64,000 nucleotides of DNA from Austropuccinia psidii (taxonomy: Eukaryota; Basidiomycota; Pucciniomycetes; Pucciniales; Sphaerophragmiaceae), in assembly GCA_023105745.1 (NCBI GenBank), contig JALGQZ010000019.1, positions 1,612,001 to 1,676,000 of the forward strand, in the 5' to 3' direction. A program made the translations under genes and the position numbers. The notes under the pieces were generated by a model, which was not told the DNA's origin, did no database searches, and saw nothing but the letters and a program-made list of their open reading frames with translations. The stretch's first letter is position 1. The number at the start of each line of letters is the position of its first letter. Shown here one piece after another: positions 1 to 12,581 of the stretch.

Positions 1-596
1 TGAATTTTGGATATATACATGACTTATGGGTTATGTATATTCCAGAAGTTATTTTTATATCAATTGTGGCCTATTTGGGTATATATTTCAAGGCTGACAA
101 TTATGATGTGTCCCTCACACCTCAAACATTCTTTTAAGATAAAGTTTATCATAAATAGCAGTCATCCTTGCCATGAGTATAAAGAAACAATCAAGGATTT
201 CTTAATTCATATTCAAAACAAGAATAGTAAGAGCTTGCTTCAAAAAGACCCTTACCTCAAATACACTGATCTGCAATCTATATGAATTGTTATCCATGTT
301 ATACTCCAAAATCCCTTTCTCTGCTAGGCGGATATAAAATTGTTATTAAAATACTCCCTTTTATTCAGAGGCTCAAAATGAAATGAATGCCATGTCATTA
401 GATCAATGGCTCATGTTTCTTGAAAAATGCCGTCTGTTACTATTTTAATCTATTCATTTAGACTAGTTTTCTTGCATTTTGATTTTATTTTTTCAAGAGC
501 TATTTATAGAGAAACACGTTCAAGCAAATTTTGCACTAAGATCGTTAGGCTATTTGCTATCTCTACTCACTTGCGTTGCCACAAACTAAGAACCAA
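1..596. other. Intergenic, nothing recognised
   Basis: The stretch is moderately AT-rich. The only open frame of any length (7-285, plus) does not start with ATG, is rich in hydrophobic and aromatic residues and resembles no family I know, so I treat it as chance. There is no RNA gene or clear repeat. Confidence 0.5.
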
Positions 597-1342
597 ATGA
601 ACTTCTGGGGAAAGATATGGAGTACGATGATCAAGAGGCCTCATGAAACGTCGATGAGAGTTAATCATCACAAATCCAAAACTCTAATGCAGGGCAGGAA
701 ACTGCTCTGAATACTGGATGTAGTCCAAGAGGACAATGCTTCTTCCAACTTAATGAACATTTTGAGGAACTTACTCGTAGCGGCGAAAAATCAGCTTTGC
801 GAAGTCTTCCCTTGCTACGTTCTCCATTCAGAGGAAAGGGAAAATCAAATCAGATTCCATCGTGGAACATTTGAATACCAAAAGCAAACCTCGAAGTAGG
901 CTCATAAAAACATTGCCATCGCACCGAGTATCTGCTTGATTGCCATTGGACTCCATCGTTGGTATGAAGACCAATCACCAATTCAGAGTTTTGACCTCCA
1001 AGGGCGAGACGACACTTCGCCATCTCCAGACATTGAGACCCAGCTTGTGTCGGCTGAAGTGCAGAAAGCGTTGATACCGGTTGAATTGAGTGCAGAATGC
1101 CTCGCCTCGGAACGGTCGAGGTTGCCCTCAGAGACAGTTGAGGAACACCGATGCCTAGTAACTCTGCTGGTGCCGAAGCAGCTCGATAGGCTTTTCATTA
1201 AAGGCAAAGGCGGCTTCGTGAGCCCAATCAGTCCCATCTTGAGCCATTGCATCAAGGCTCTCACTTGTGCGCCAAACAGGATCACGTTGTCTCCTAAGCA
1301 GCACTCAATACTTGCCATTCGAAAATCAGCAATTGAGTAGCT
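597..1342. other. GC-richer block with open frames on both strands; coding strand undecided
   Basis: Composition jumps here to that of the downstream gene, with many CpG dinucleotides, so the block probably is or was genic. On the plus strand a 134-codon frame (936-1340) ends just before the next gene, and shorter open frames precede it from an ATG at 597. On the minus strand a frame of about 112 codons without an early ATG runs from near 1197 to near 857. Further minus-strand segments at 1200-1400 also read like protein but shift frame within a few bases, which introns cannot explain. It could be a real plus-strand exon, a decayed minus-strand gene, or both. I recognise no domain in any frame. 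Confidence 0.35.
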
Positions 1343-1397
1343 TTAATGAGCTGCTTCTTCTTGGCTTGGTGGGGCTGCAGCTTACAATAATCATCTA

Positions 1398-1405
1398 TTT
1401 TATAA
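1398..1405 (+). promoter_or_regulatory. Possible TATA-like element
   Basis: The bases TTTTATAA lie about 30 bp upstream of the ATG at 1433. That is very close to the start codon, so the element would leave almost no 5' leader. It is an AT-rich match only. Confidence 0.2.
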
Positions 1406-1432
1406 TCCGGTGATAGTTCGCAGAAACAGAGT

Positions 1433-3337
1433 ATGCCGTCACCATGCTATTGCATCTTGATTCCCTTGTTGGCCGCCCCTTTCGCAATAGCCTCGCCGAT
1501 CAACGATGTGAAGATAGCAGCTCTTGTCGAAAACAACACAGGAAATCCAATTGCAACTCTACCTACTTCTCCAACGGGCCGAATGGGTCCCACGACAGCC
1601 AATAGTTTAGTCGACAGGCAAGAGCTCACAAGAAGCTCCATTGAATCCTCCTCCGCTGCAAATGATACCTCTCTTGATCCCTACGCCTCACCAAAATACA
1701 CCACTCTAAGCTTGGATAGAACTGAAGACGAGAAGCTGGTACCTCCCAACACTGTGCCCACGCTTCCAGATAATGGAACAAACGAGACTTCCTTTTCAAA
1801 TAGCACAGCGTTGGAGGAGGTTGTTCCAAAACGGGAAGGTAAGACAAAACAAAATCATCTCACTTTCTTTTGACGTTACGTGACTCAACGCATACCCTCC
1901 TATTCATAGAAAGGCATGAAACCGTAAATATACCATCTGAATATACACAATCGTCAACTGGCTTGGGGAGCGAGACACAAGGAGATGACAAAAGAACCTT
2001 AGGTATTGAGGTCACCCTTTTGACAGAAAATCCCATCATAGGTTCAAAAGAAAATGAAGAAAGGAACTTAAACCTTTCAGCTGATAGCGGTGACGAGCGT
2101 GACTTTCACCAAGTAGAACTCCCGCCAAAGACAACTGAAGTAGATGGAGTTGCTCAAGCTTCCACACAGCCCTCAGACCACACAACGGAGACCTCACCTG
2201 ACAATACATCTGATCACCCAAATGCAAGCGCCCTCGTACAGAATTTCGAAGCTAAGGAAGGCCAGCCCCTTGAGGGTAAGTTGAGCGTACTTAAATGAAA
2301 AAACATTCAAGCATAGCTGAAGCTATGCAAATGCCTCTACAGACGGCACTCTGACGGCAAGCGCCCTTTTAGGAAAAGAAGTTCAACTGGCGTCGGAGAA
2401 GCCGATAGTCAGTGCAAAGCAAGACTCACAAGCTCATCAAGACACTTCTGATGTGTTCAACACAAACTCTCAACCGCCAGGAAACTTCTCGGAGGAGACA
2501 AAATCGCAAAACAATCTTATAAGCACCACTGGGTTGGTGCCAAGCTATGACCAAAAGCTAAAGCCAAAAGGATTTCCCACAGTCCCGCCCACAGTTTTTC
2601 TGGAACACCCATCTGAGTCCCCGTCACCCAAGCTACCTTCGACGCCTGTAGGCCCAGCTAGTTCCCACCAACTTGCAGTCAATGAAATTACCTCCGTACT
2701 GCCGCCACCAAGTCAAAAAAAGGAACAAGCTGTTACCACTCCTCTCAGCCTGGTTAAGCCTTCTTTCGAGGTGGAAGAAGCCATTTCACAGGCACCCAAT
2801 GTACAAGCGGTTTCAAAAGAAGCCAAACCCGAGACCCCGAAACGCACGCTCCTTTTTATAGGCCTTGGTGGTGTCGGATTTCTAACAATGCTTTCCACGA
2901 TCATAATCCTGGCAAAGTTCAAAAAGAAAAGGGAAATTACATTTCCGAGCTTTGAAAAGTCCTGGAAAACTACCCGAACCGATATTCCCATTGGGTTCGG
3001 AGCTTCCGAAAAAGCAATGAAGATTACACATCCTATTAGAATTAGTCCATCGCAAGCGGTCAGGGGATCTGTTCCTGTTTGCTTACCGCTTCGACGGAAC
3101 GATTACAGCGATGGTAGCTTCCAAGATCCATCAAGACTAGGTAGAACTCAAATTTACCCGTATCCCAATTACAATCATAACCCCTATCCTGAAAACAAAA
3201 CCTACAACCAAAAAAATTATGATAAAGCTTCCTGTGATGTCTCGATGTATGATGAAAGCGAATTTTACAACAACAGTAGATATAAAACAACAGAAACTGT
3301 TCAAGAAAGAGGAAGGGGTGAGTGTACCGTATTCTAA
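1433..3337 (+). CDS. Secreted or surface single-pass membrane protein, three exons
   Basis: I read exons at 1433-1838, 1910-2275 and 2343-3337, separated by GT-AG introns of 71 and 67 bp. Joining them gives one frame of 588 codons. The first 20 residues form a signal peptide: a short polar start, a hydrophobic core with LIPLLAAPFAIA, then SP as the likely cleavage site. Residues 21 to about 425 are rich in Ser, Thr, Pro, Glu and Asn with many N-x-S/T sites, as in a glycosylated, unstructured ectodomain. One membrane segment follows at about 427-449 and ends in KFKKKR, which gives an outside-to-inside topology. The tail (about 450-588) is rich in Tyr, Asn and Pro. The layout resembles fungal wall-stress sensors or mucin-like surface proteins, but I recognise no family. 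A strong alternative donor at 3318 could change the last residues. Base composition and CpG content differ sharply from the transposons to the right. Confidence 0.75.
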
Positions 3338-4844
3338 GCTTATCTAAGTTGCAGCTTTTGAAGCTGACAATGTCTAACGTTCGGGACCCTTGTTTGAATC
3401 ACGAAGTTGCTTGCTTCCCGAGAAGAAGCGAATCAAATCAAGGCTTTTGGAAAGAAGAAAAAAGTAGCTTCCCCTAAAACCAAGATCTAGCTTTCATGGA
3501 GAAGTTTCTGGTTCTGTTTGACCGACTGAGCTCAAGGTTATACGTGAAACCATCGTGATCTGCTATTCTTGGATTAGAATTAGTCAAGCCTTCCACCCCA
3601 TTTCCTTATAAAGGGGAAGATTAGCCCCAGACCTTTGGTAGGCAAAACAACATCTTAGGATGGAAGTCGCTCCAGGGGTGCCGAATCATTGATATAACTG
3701 TTTTAACAGAAAAATTGATTTAATTGCGACCCCAAGAGAGTTGACTGTAGTGATGAAACCTTTCCTCTGCTTAACATTTCCCTCTCTTTATAAGAAACTT
3801 TTTATCTGTCAGATCATTCCTGTTGAATCAGAAGAAGTCTGGTCACGGAAATGTGGTTCAAAATAAAAAAAAACAGAATACGATATAGGAAACAGGAATT
3901 TCTTGTATCTAGTTTTTATTCGTTTGCGGCTGGCGTGCAAAAATATAATTTGTAGCAATAGTAACATAATGTTTGATAAGGTATCAATGCTAAAATTTTA
4001 GGATTTATTTTTATAAGAATGGAGGATAACTCTCACCCTAAATCTTTTTTAATAAACGCTACAACCTCCTTTCGATCAAAACTTACCTATAAGTGTAGTT
4101 TTCCTTCCTAGTAGGATTTTTTTTTTACTAAGCTGGAATCCTTCATGTAAATAAATTACCATCTCCTGAAGAGCTCATGTATTGTACAGTACTGTAGATA
4201 AAAATTACGATGGCAGCCATAAAAGGCCCCTATCTATCTAATTATTTTTTCGCTCAAGTCATTATCTTTGTACATCCTTTTTGCTTGTTTTCTGCCAGGT
4301 TCGTGTCCTCCTAGAGCCCTTAAGCCATTCCCTTCTGTCAGGACGCTGAAGTCCTTCTTCTATAGCCTTTTCTGTTTAACCATTCTTAACATCTTTAAAC
4401 TCAAATGTAAAAAATAAACAGCCTAAAAAAATAAGGCGTCCCTGGGAAGAGGTTTTTCCTTATCCCTGGATCATATAATAAATATCAATTTAAGTAACTG
4501 TAAAAAATCAGGCTCCGTTAGTTTTGGAACGGGTACGCTATCGTTCATAGTTTTTCCATACAGGAAAAGCGGACATTTTGAATGATTTAGAGTTGCTTCT
4601 AATTATTAGAGAAGGGCTGATACCTAGGCAAACAAGATTCGTAATTATTACCTGAATTCCTATTACACTTAGCACTTAGGTCAACTGGAAGAGCATGACT
4701 TTGCAGTTATTTGATCACTACGGTCTTGCTAACTCAATTTTTGAGCAAGAAAAGTTGAATGTGGAGATAAAGTGAGGTATTCAATAGAAATGAAAAATTG
4801 CTTTCTTTAGCCTCAATACTTCAAAAAATATTGAGCTGTTGTAA
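3338..4844. other. Intergenic 3' flank, nothing recognised
   Basis: This is a transition from gene-like composition to AT-rich DNA. I see no open frame of note, no RNA gene and no repeat arm. The first 40 bases may be transcribed if the alternative intron at 3318-3354 is used. Confidence 0.5.
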
Positions 4845-4864
4845 TATATATATATATATATATA
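4845..4864. repeat. (TA)n microsatellite
   Basis: About ten TA units stand in a row. A shorter TA run lies at about 5643-5660. Confidence 0.8.
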
Positions 4865-7134
4865 AGCTTCTTTTCATATTTCAACTCTATAGTACAAATC
4901 ATATGATGGAAATTTATTATATTTCAAATATCAAACTAACACATCTTAGAAAATCAACACAAAATATAATATGAATCACACTTCCTAATTTTTCATAAGG
5001 CATATATTTTGTTCTATAATTATTCTGAATTTAATATTCAAATTAAAATCCCAATTTACATCTCATAATCTTTTCTCTCAAGTATAATGAAGCTTGAACA
5101 ATCCAAATTTCTTAAAACAAATTACAGAATTCAATTGATGATTTTATTTTTTTAAAAAAAAAGAATTGAAATTTAATATTTTTGTTGTGATAATGTGAAA
5201 AAAATTAGAAGATTCATATACTCATCAAATAAATTAATATTTTAGGTTCTTCAGATTAATAATTTCATTTTTTTAATTCTAATTTTCAAAGAAAAATAAT
5301 TTATTATCTTTTATATTGGATCTAATCAAGATTTTTATAATCCAATATACTTCATCCATCGTAGAATAACTGATATAATAAGATATCAATTATAATTCAA
5401 TATAAGAAAAAGTACTTTTATTATTTGCTTACTAAGCAAACTCTTATGAAAGATTCAGATTAATAATCCATGTAATATCATTATAGTATTCTAGTGAGAC
5501 TTTGATTCAAATATAACATATAAAATCAACATAAAACAATAAAAATAACTCCAAAGCTGTATTACACAATTGATTCCATATAAAAAAACTTGAGTGTTCT
5601 TTATTATTGAAAAAAACATTATATCAAAAAGTGATGAAATAATATATATATATATATATTAAGAAAAATAACCTCTCATAAATAAATGTTTTCTCACCAC
5701 ATACTTATAATAAAGTTAATATAGTTTCATTTTGATATATAATAGTTCTTAAAGAATGAGTATATATTTAAGACTTATAGAATCTCCAACTTGTCAATTT
5801 TTTTTGGTTAACCCCTGAGTAATATTTTTTTCACAATAGAATAATTATTATTAAATTTGATTTTAATTATTCTCACATAAATAGATTAAAATCAAGAAAT
5901 TTTGTTTTTGTTAATATAAAATTATTTCCTCAAAATTATTCTTTTGAAGAAAAAAAAATGGATCATCAATTTGTGATCCAGATTCATTTTTTGTCAAAAT
6001 TTCTTATTTTTCTTCATCTATGTTACACAAATTAACTTGAAGTTATATATGAACTGAATTAATATATATATAATGACCACAGCTATTTAGATCACCAGCT
6101 CACACAAAAATTGACTCCGTTTTCACCCATGAAAGTATTTTATTTTACTTGAATCATTTTTCTATATTTTTTCAATAAAATACAGAATATTGTTGTTATT
6201 TCCATTTGGCTTAAGTTAAATTAATTTCTTAAAAATCAGATTTTTGGGAATTTTTAGAGGTTGATAAAATGGCTTCTCATATAATTAAAAAGATATTTGA
6301 TCTTATGGAAGCTTTCTTGTCTCTTAAAGATTGATTCCAGAACGGAAATATAGCTTTGAGTCAATCCTTTTTGCTTAAGAATAATTTAAGTCATTATTTT
6401 CTGTGAGATTTGATAAGTATTTACCTATATCAACCCATATTCTCAATGTTACCAACACCCTTTTAAATGTAAAAAATTAGATTCTGTTTTTACAAAGTTT
6501 ATCTTTTCATTATATTTTGTTTTTAGTTCTGGTTCATGAAACTTTCAGTAATAAATCTAAATATTAACTTCCATTTTTGAATATCCTCATCACAATTTGT
6601 GAGCATAGATACAAGAGCAATTTCCTTTCCTCCCTTATGCTAACTTTGAATAATTATTGATAAAAAGATTTATTCAATTGTGATACTAATCCAATTTCAA
6701 TTTTTTACTTATATTTTACAAAATTTCTTTAAAATAATGAGTATCTCAAATTTAATTATTAAAAAATGAAAGATTAATTTCAAGATTATTTACTAGAATT
6801 ATTAAGAGAAATTCAGAAATGTCTTCTAGATAAAATATCTTATATTAGAATATTCTGGAAGCCAAAATACATTTAAAATAAGTAATATCTTCAATATGGA
6901 ATTAATTAATGCTATAGTTCTGGAAAAACAATTAAAAATATCATAAATATGTATCTTGAGAAAGAAAGTATTGATATTATATATGCTTTAAATCTATTTG
7001 TAAATGTGGTAAGTATAGAAATTTCTTTTGAGAGATTTTTGAAAAGTCAGTACAGTAAGTCTTGAATTTGAATCTTTCTTTTTGAAAACTGAATTCACTA
7101 TGGTTGAAGAATATTCCAAATAAAATGAGAATTT

Positions 7135-8575
7135 GAATACCTTCAAAATATCAAATTTCTTTAATTTATTCTCTAAACACTAAATGTGCATATTATTATC
7201 AGCAAAGAATGCTTTTTTCAATCTTACATTTTGGATATAAACCCAGTTCCAATCTGAAAGTAAATATTTAAGATTTTCACAAAGTTCCTTTAATAAAGGG
7301 TGTGTAATTGAAAATATTATGTAGTAAACAATTGGTATTTTACTCTAAGAAACCAGGAGAATTACCCTAGCTTGCATCAAAAAGAACAAATTTATTTAAC
7401 TAAATGGTTTTTTTGAGCGAATATGATTTTACTTTCAGAAACTCTCTTACGTCTTGATAAAATTGAATTTCTAGTTTCTACTCAAGTAGTAGTATTATGA
7501 TACATAGCTAAAATACTTCATATTTATGGCCAAAAAGACACCAAAACTCTCACAAAATGTTAGAAAAAGGGGTCATTTGTGTAACCTGATACAATAAGGA
7601 AACAAATCATTCAAATAAAATAGAAGATATTTTTAATTATGGGTTAAATCTTATTGATAGTATGAGGATATGACCATTGAAACTTCCAATTTTATATTGT
7701 TTCAATTAAAAAAAATACAAATTTCTTTCATTTCTTAATATAAATATGAGTACATTTTATATTGAATTTTTTTTGGTTTCACAAGTCAGTTCTGTACATT
7801 TAATATTATTTCAGCTGAAAGGTGGACTAAGTTATTTCTTGTATAACTCATAATTTACCTTCATAAATGTGTTTTTTGTGAAAAAATCAATATCTGTTGA
7901 AATATATGCCTTAACAAATATTTTAATAAAAAGACCACCAAAAAAATCAAAATTAATTTTAAATTTAAAATAAAATTTTGAAAAATCTTAAATAGTGTTA
8001 TTTTAAGTTACCATTAATGATTTCAAAATCTAAAAATTCTCTGCTTTATTCCTTAAACCCCAAATTAGTGAATCATTATCAACAATATACACCTTATTTC
8101 AAGCTTGGTAATTTCAAATAACCCGTTTTGAATCTTGGAGAAGAATTATATTCTGAAAATGAATACTTAGAAATATTCCAAAGTTCTTTGAAAATGGGGC
8201 CTTTAATTGAACATACCATGTGATATACAATAGGTATTTTACTCCAAGACACCAGGAAGTTGACCCTGGCATTAATCACAAAAGAATAAATTTATGCAAC
8301 CAAATGGATTTTTTTCAGACAATATTATTTTTCTTTAAAAAAATATTTTGGGTCTTTAAGCCATTGAATTTCTAATTTTCACTGAAGCAGTACTATAATG
8401 ATATGTAATTTAATTCTTCCCAATTTATGACCAAAAAGTGGCCAAAATTCCTACAAAATAACAAAAGATGTCATTTGTGTAGCATGATACACCAAACAAA
8501 CAGATTATTCCAAATGAAATACAAGATATCTTTAATAATGAGTTAAGATTTAGTTACAGGATACACCATGAAAAA
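7135..8575 (+). repeat. Diverged direct repeat, copies about 7135-7680 and 8025-8575
   Basis: The two copies sit about 900 bp apart in the same orientation. Matching blocks include GGTATTTTACTC followed by AAGA and CACCAGGA-like text near 7335 and 8235, and a shared GATAC run followed by AAACAAAT-like text near 7586 and 8486. The copies differ by many substitutions and small indels, so the duplication is old. Nothing tells whether it came from a tandem duplication or from two insertions. Confidence 0.6.
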
Positions 8576-8632
8576 AAAGCTACCCCCTTCAGCAGGGGTA
8601 CCAGGGCCAACCCAGGTCCAACTAGAATTCCA
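8572..8632. other. GC-rich islet with short hairpin
   Basis: About 60 bases of C- and G-rich sequence stand out in the surrounding AT-rich DNA. It contains CCCCTTCAGCAGGGG, which can form a 4-bp stem, followed by CCAGGGCC and CCCAGG. It could be a fragment of the GGCC-rich LTR A type of sequence, but I could not align it. Confidence 0.4.
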
Positions 8633-11037
8633 ACTTTCTATTATTATTTGGGAATTTTCAAAGCCTTGTTTTCAATATTAAGAAATATATCACCTAAAAT
8701 TAATTGCATCATGTAACTTCTGGAATTTCTAAATAATCCTTCATTTCACAAAATCTTTTGAGAGCAAGACCAATAATGTTGAAATTAAGATGAAGCCATT
8801 AAACATGAAACTTTTTCTTTTAAATTTCTCAAAGTCAAAATACCTTCTTTTCTCATCTTTTATCATATCTCTCCTTCATTAATTCTTTTCTCTTCAAATT
8901 TTTCCATCAGATCTCAATATTTTCAGCCTTGAAAATATATCAATCAAACTATTCCTCTTTAAGTAGTTCCTCATTATACATTTCTCTTACTCAAAAAAAA
9001 ACAACAACAATATGTGTATTTTCAATTTTCAATTTGTCCCAAAGCTTCACTTTAGTTGATTTCCAGAAATTGAAGACAAATTAAAACACATCAATTCATA
9101 TTTCAAATGAATCTTATTTTTCTCATTTTCAACTTTCCATGTTAAAAATTCTTGTTTAACGATTTTCATTTCTCTTAAAGTCTTACCCTTAATAATTGAA
9201 GAAGATGTATTAATGCTAATTAATTTAAGAGGATATAATAAAAATTTCAAATGAAAACATCATTACCAGATACTAATAACCCTGAAGCTCAGGGGTTTTG
9301 ATCCTATTCTATATAGTATTAATAATCCTCAGCTTTACTCAAAACTAAATTTTTTATTATTCCAAAGTCTCATTTTAATACAATTTACTCTGACAGCTAT
9401 TAACTCATTTCTTCAAAAAGTAGGGAAAGGGATATTTAATGAATTTTTCTTCATTAAACTTTAATCTTGAGATTTGGGAAACACATGAGGAAATTGAATA
9501 TTTTGAATATCCTTCAAAAACCTCTTAGAATCATATATATGATTAAAGATGAATTATCTCATGGAATGAAATCACTAAAGAAAGTATTTTCCTTCATGTA
9601 ATATTAAAAGAAACTTTTTGAGAAAACCTCTGAATTTCAATTTTCAAAGGAAAAAATAGTTTCAGACATATTTTTCAAGAACAGTCTTTGGAACATAGAA
9701 CAGATACCTAAAATTCAACTGATTAATAATTACCAAAAAAACCTTTAATCTGATTTATTTTATCATAAAACTCTTACCAAAATGATCTTCAAGTAAACGT
9801 GAAGTATAATTTATATTTTCAGTGAGTCCCATGAATATTTTATTCAACTACTAAAGAATTATGTACAATATTTTGACATGAAAAATTGTTTCTTTGAGTT
9901 ACATTCCAAATGATCTAAAAGGCTTGGCTGTCAAGAACTTCAAAAATAATTTGATCAGATACGAATAGGATCTTCTTCTTCATGAATATAATCAATTAAT
10001 TGAAGCTGAGTTAAAATACTACTAAAAAAAGCTTTATGTGACAAAGAATTACTATTTTAGCCATTTTAAAAAAATAATTCTTGGTAAATTTTTTTGAAGT
10101 ATTCATATATTCATGGCAAAAGGCTCTCACTTTCCTTTTTAGGATAATTTGTGCAAAAGCATTAACTCCAAACTCAATTAGTCTAATTCTCATGTAATGA
10201 ATAATAAATATTTGTATTAAGAAAAAGAATATATTCAAGAGATATTTTCCATTCATAATTTCTATAAAAAGATAATAATACTAATCTTTTTTCTTCAGCT
10301 TATTACGATTTCACATGATGAATTGTATTCTTCATCAAATATTCAAGATATCATACATCTTTGAAAATACTTTGTGAATATTTCCAATGGACCTCAAAAA
10401 TATTTCAAAGTTTTCAAATAACAAAATGTTTATTCAATTGAGCTAAAAATAACATAAGAAACATAATATCCTTTATTTTTATCTCCATTTATGTTTGAGA
10501 AGCAAATTTAGAATAAAATTGTTTTTTTTTGATAATTTTCAACCGTTTTTGTTAATTCAACTAAGGAAAACCCCTTTTGAAGTATATTTCTCTGTAGGAG
10601 CTGTTTGATTCACCATTTTTGGAAAATCTGAATCTTGATTACTTTGGTGAGTTTCTGGTAAGTATAGCTCATAGGTGGATATTTCTTTCTCTACTAACAG
10701 AAACAGGAAATAAAACTAAACCTTCTATAATTTCTTTTTTAAAGCTGAATAGAATATGTTCTTCTATATATTATTTATTTTTAATATCCTTTGTAAGATA
10801 TTTTTTTGGAAATAATCTGGGAAGAAGATATTATAAGAAATATGTTTTTAATTGTATTAAATTGGCTATATAAGGAGGATTTTTCTAAATTGAAAATTCC
10901 TGGGGATATTCTCTTTAAAGATGAATTACTCTCCAAGTTATTAGAAGATTAATTTATAATATATAATGATTAATATCAGTTTCTAGGAAGATATCCAGAA
11001 ATTTTGATATTTTTTCTCACCTTATTTTGTAATTTAT

Positions 11038-12581
11038 TGTCACAACTACAGGAAATAACATCCCAATGGGTGTTTATGGAAATTCTTCCTTAACCCATTT
11101 ATGGCCAATTTACCATAACATCCAGTTTATGGCAAATTTTCCTCCCTTATGAGTTTTGGTGGCCTCTGGGCCACACCCACTATTCCTGGCCATATCCTGA
11201 CTCTAATGCCTCTTGGGCAAATTCCATCACCTCTGCCCCACAGGTCATCCCACTGAAATTGGACCTGGGGGGTCTTCTCAGTCTTCCAGGGTCCTGTTTT
11301 CCCTTCAAGCCCTTCTGGCGTACCCCTTTGATTGGGTGTATTTGGGCCATTTCGGCCCTCTATGGCCTGTAAGCTGCATATTACGGCCTGAAGTCTGTAG
11401 ACCGCCTAGGCCCCTTTTGGCCTAATTGCAATGGGTCACACATCCAGTCCCAAATCATATTTTGGCCTGCCAACCACAAAGGGCTAAAATGACCCAAAAC
11501 CTTGAAAAGGCCATTTTTCACCATGCATCCTCAATACTTTGGAAATCGCCTCTGGCAGTCACCAGAGGTCATCAGCCAACTTTTGAAAATGTTTTCCCCT
11601 CAAGACCAGGGAAACCCTTCTCCAGCTCTTCAGGAACCATTAATGAGGCATATTTGGTATTTTATACCATTATGCACCATTTTTCCTCAGAAATTCAATG
11701 GTGCCACTTTCAAGACCAAATTCCTCCATATAAAGTCAAGCCACCACTGCACCAAACTCATTTTAAAGCAATTTTTAAGGAATCAAGCTTTTGACTCATG
11801 GAGATGCTCAGAAGACCATTTGAAGGAAGCAATTGCCTGGCTCTTAAGGTATTGGTCCTTTCCAACTCAACAGAATTCCTCCAAAGTAATAATGTCCAAA
11901 GATTCTTTAAGGGAAATTTCAAGATTTTGTTATTTCTCAAATCAGTCTTCAAGGCATAAAGAGCTCCCACATGCCTTGTAAAACTCAAATCATCCATACA
12001 ATCTGTCTTCAAGAAACATGTATGGAATTGACCCTTTTGGGTTAGTTCATTTACCCCTGTAGCAATTCAATGCATACAGTTCATTTCTGAAGATGGCCAA
12101 GCTGTATTTTCTCAAAATACTTAATACAGCTGTATACCAATCATAAATCTGGGTTCTAAACCCTCCAGGATCAGTATTTCAACCTTCCAAATATACTGGC
12201 CACTCTTTCCACCCCTGAAAACCTTTTCCCCAGTTAATTAATGTATTGGATTCATTTTTATTAATATTTTCTTCTCATTCTTGGAAGTAAATACTGATAC
12301 TCATATAAGTCAATAATTTGCACCTTTTTTCTTTGCCTTTCAGTGGATATTTGTGGTCATATCCTTTACTAATTCCAGTTTTCTTTCTGGTAGCTTGAAA
12401 CAGTGAATTGAGGATTTGTTTGGTTGTATCTTTGGACTTCAGCTTCTTTGTCTTATCTTTTGAATATTTTGAACTTGCTCTTATTCTTCAACTTTTTCTT
12501 TATTTTTCTGAAGCCCTCAAAGTAAGCTCTTGATTCCTGAGTTCCAGGCTACTCTTTTTATCCCCAAGAGCCTCTGTGAAA
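11038..12581 (+). repeat. 5' LTR of Ty3-A
   Basis: It begins TGTCACAAC and ends near TGTGAAA, where the 3' copy ends TGTGACA. It matches 24015-25471 along its length, including GGCC-rich text near 11160-11420, a stretch on TATGGAATTGACCC near 12022 and TATCCCCAAGAGC near 12560. Open frames inside it at 11213-11981 are incidental. The copies carry many substitutions and small indels, so the insertion is not recent. Confidence 0.88.

Larger units (their letters stand above)
4865..11032. other. AT-rich non-coding stretch, probably decayed repeats
   Basis: This is six kilobases of AT-rich DNA with poly-A and poly-T tracts, almost no CpG and no protein I can recognise in any frame. The open frames at 8094-8279, 9047-9250, 10011-10256 and 10619-10873 are short and of low complexity. 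A diverged direct repeat and a GC-rich islet inside it are listed separately. It is most simply very old transposon sequence. Confidence 0.5.

Noticed and set aside
7..285. 92-codon open frame at the left edge
   Set aside because: It does not begin with ATG, lies in AT-rich DNA and shows no motif or codon pattern like the real gene nearby.
3360..3420. tRNA-like GTTTGAATCAC near the gene's 3' end
   Set aside because: No acceptor stem or anticodon arm can be drawn around it.
4865..11032. Nuclear copy of mitochondrial DNA, suggested by the AT content
   Set aside because: No mitochondrial protein, rRNA or tRNA sequence is recognisable.
11213..12012. Overlapping open frames on both strands near the start of Ty3-A
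   Set aside because: They lie wholly inside the LTR, are not conserved in frame in the 3' LTR copy, and come from its locally higher GC content.
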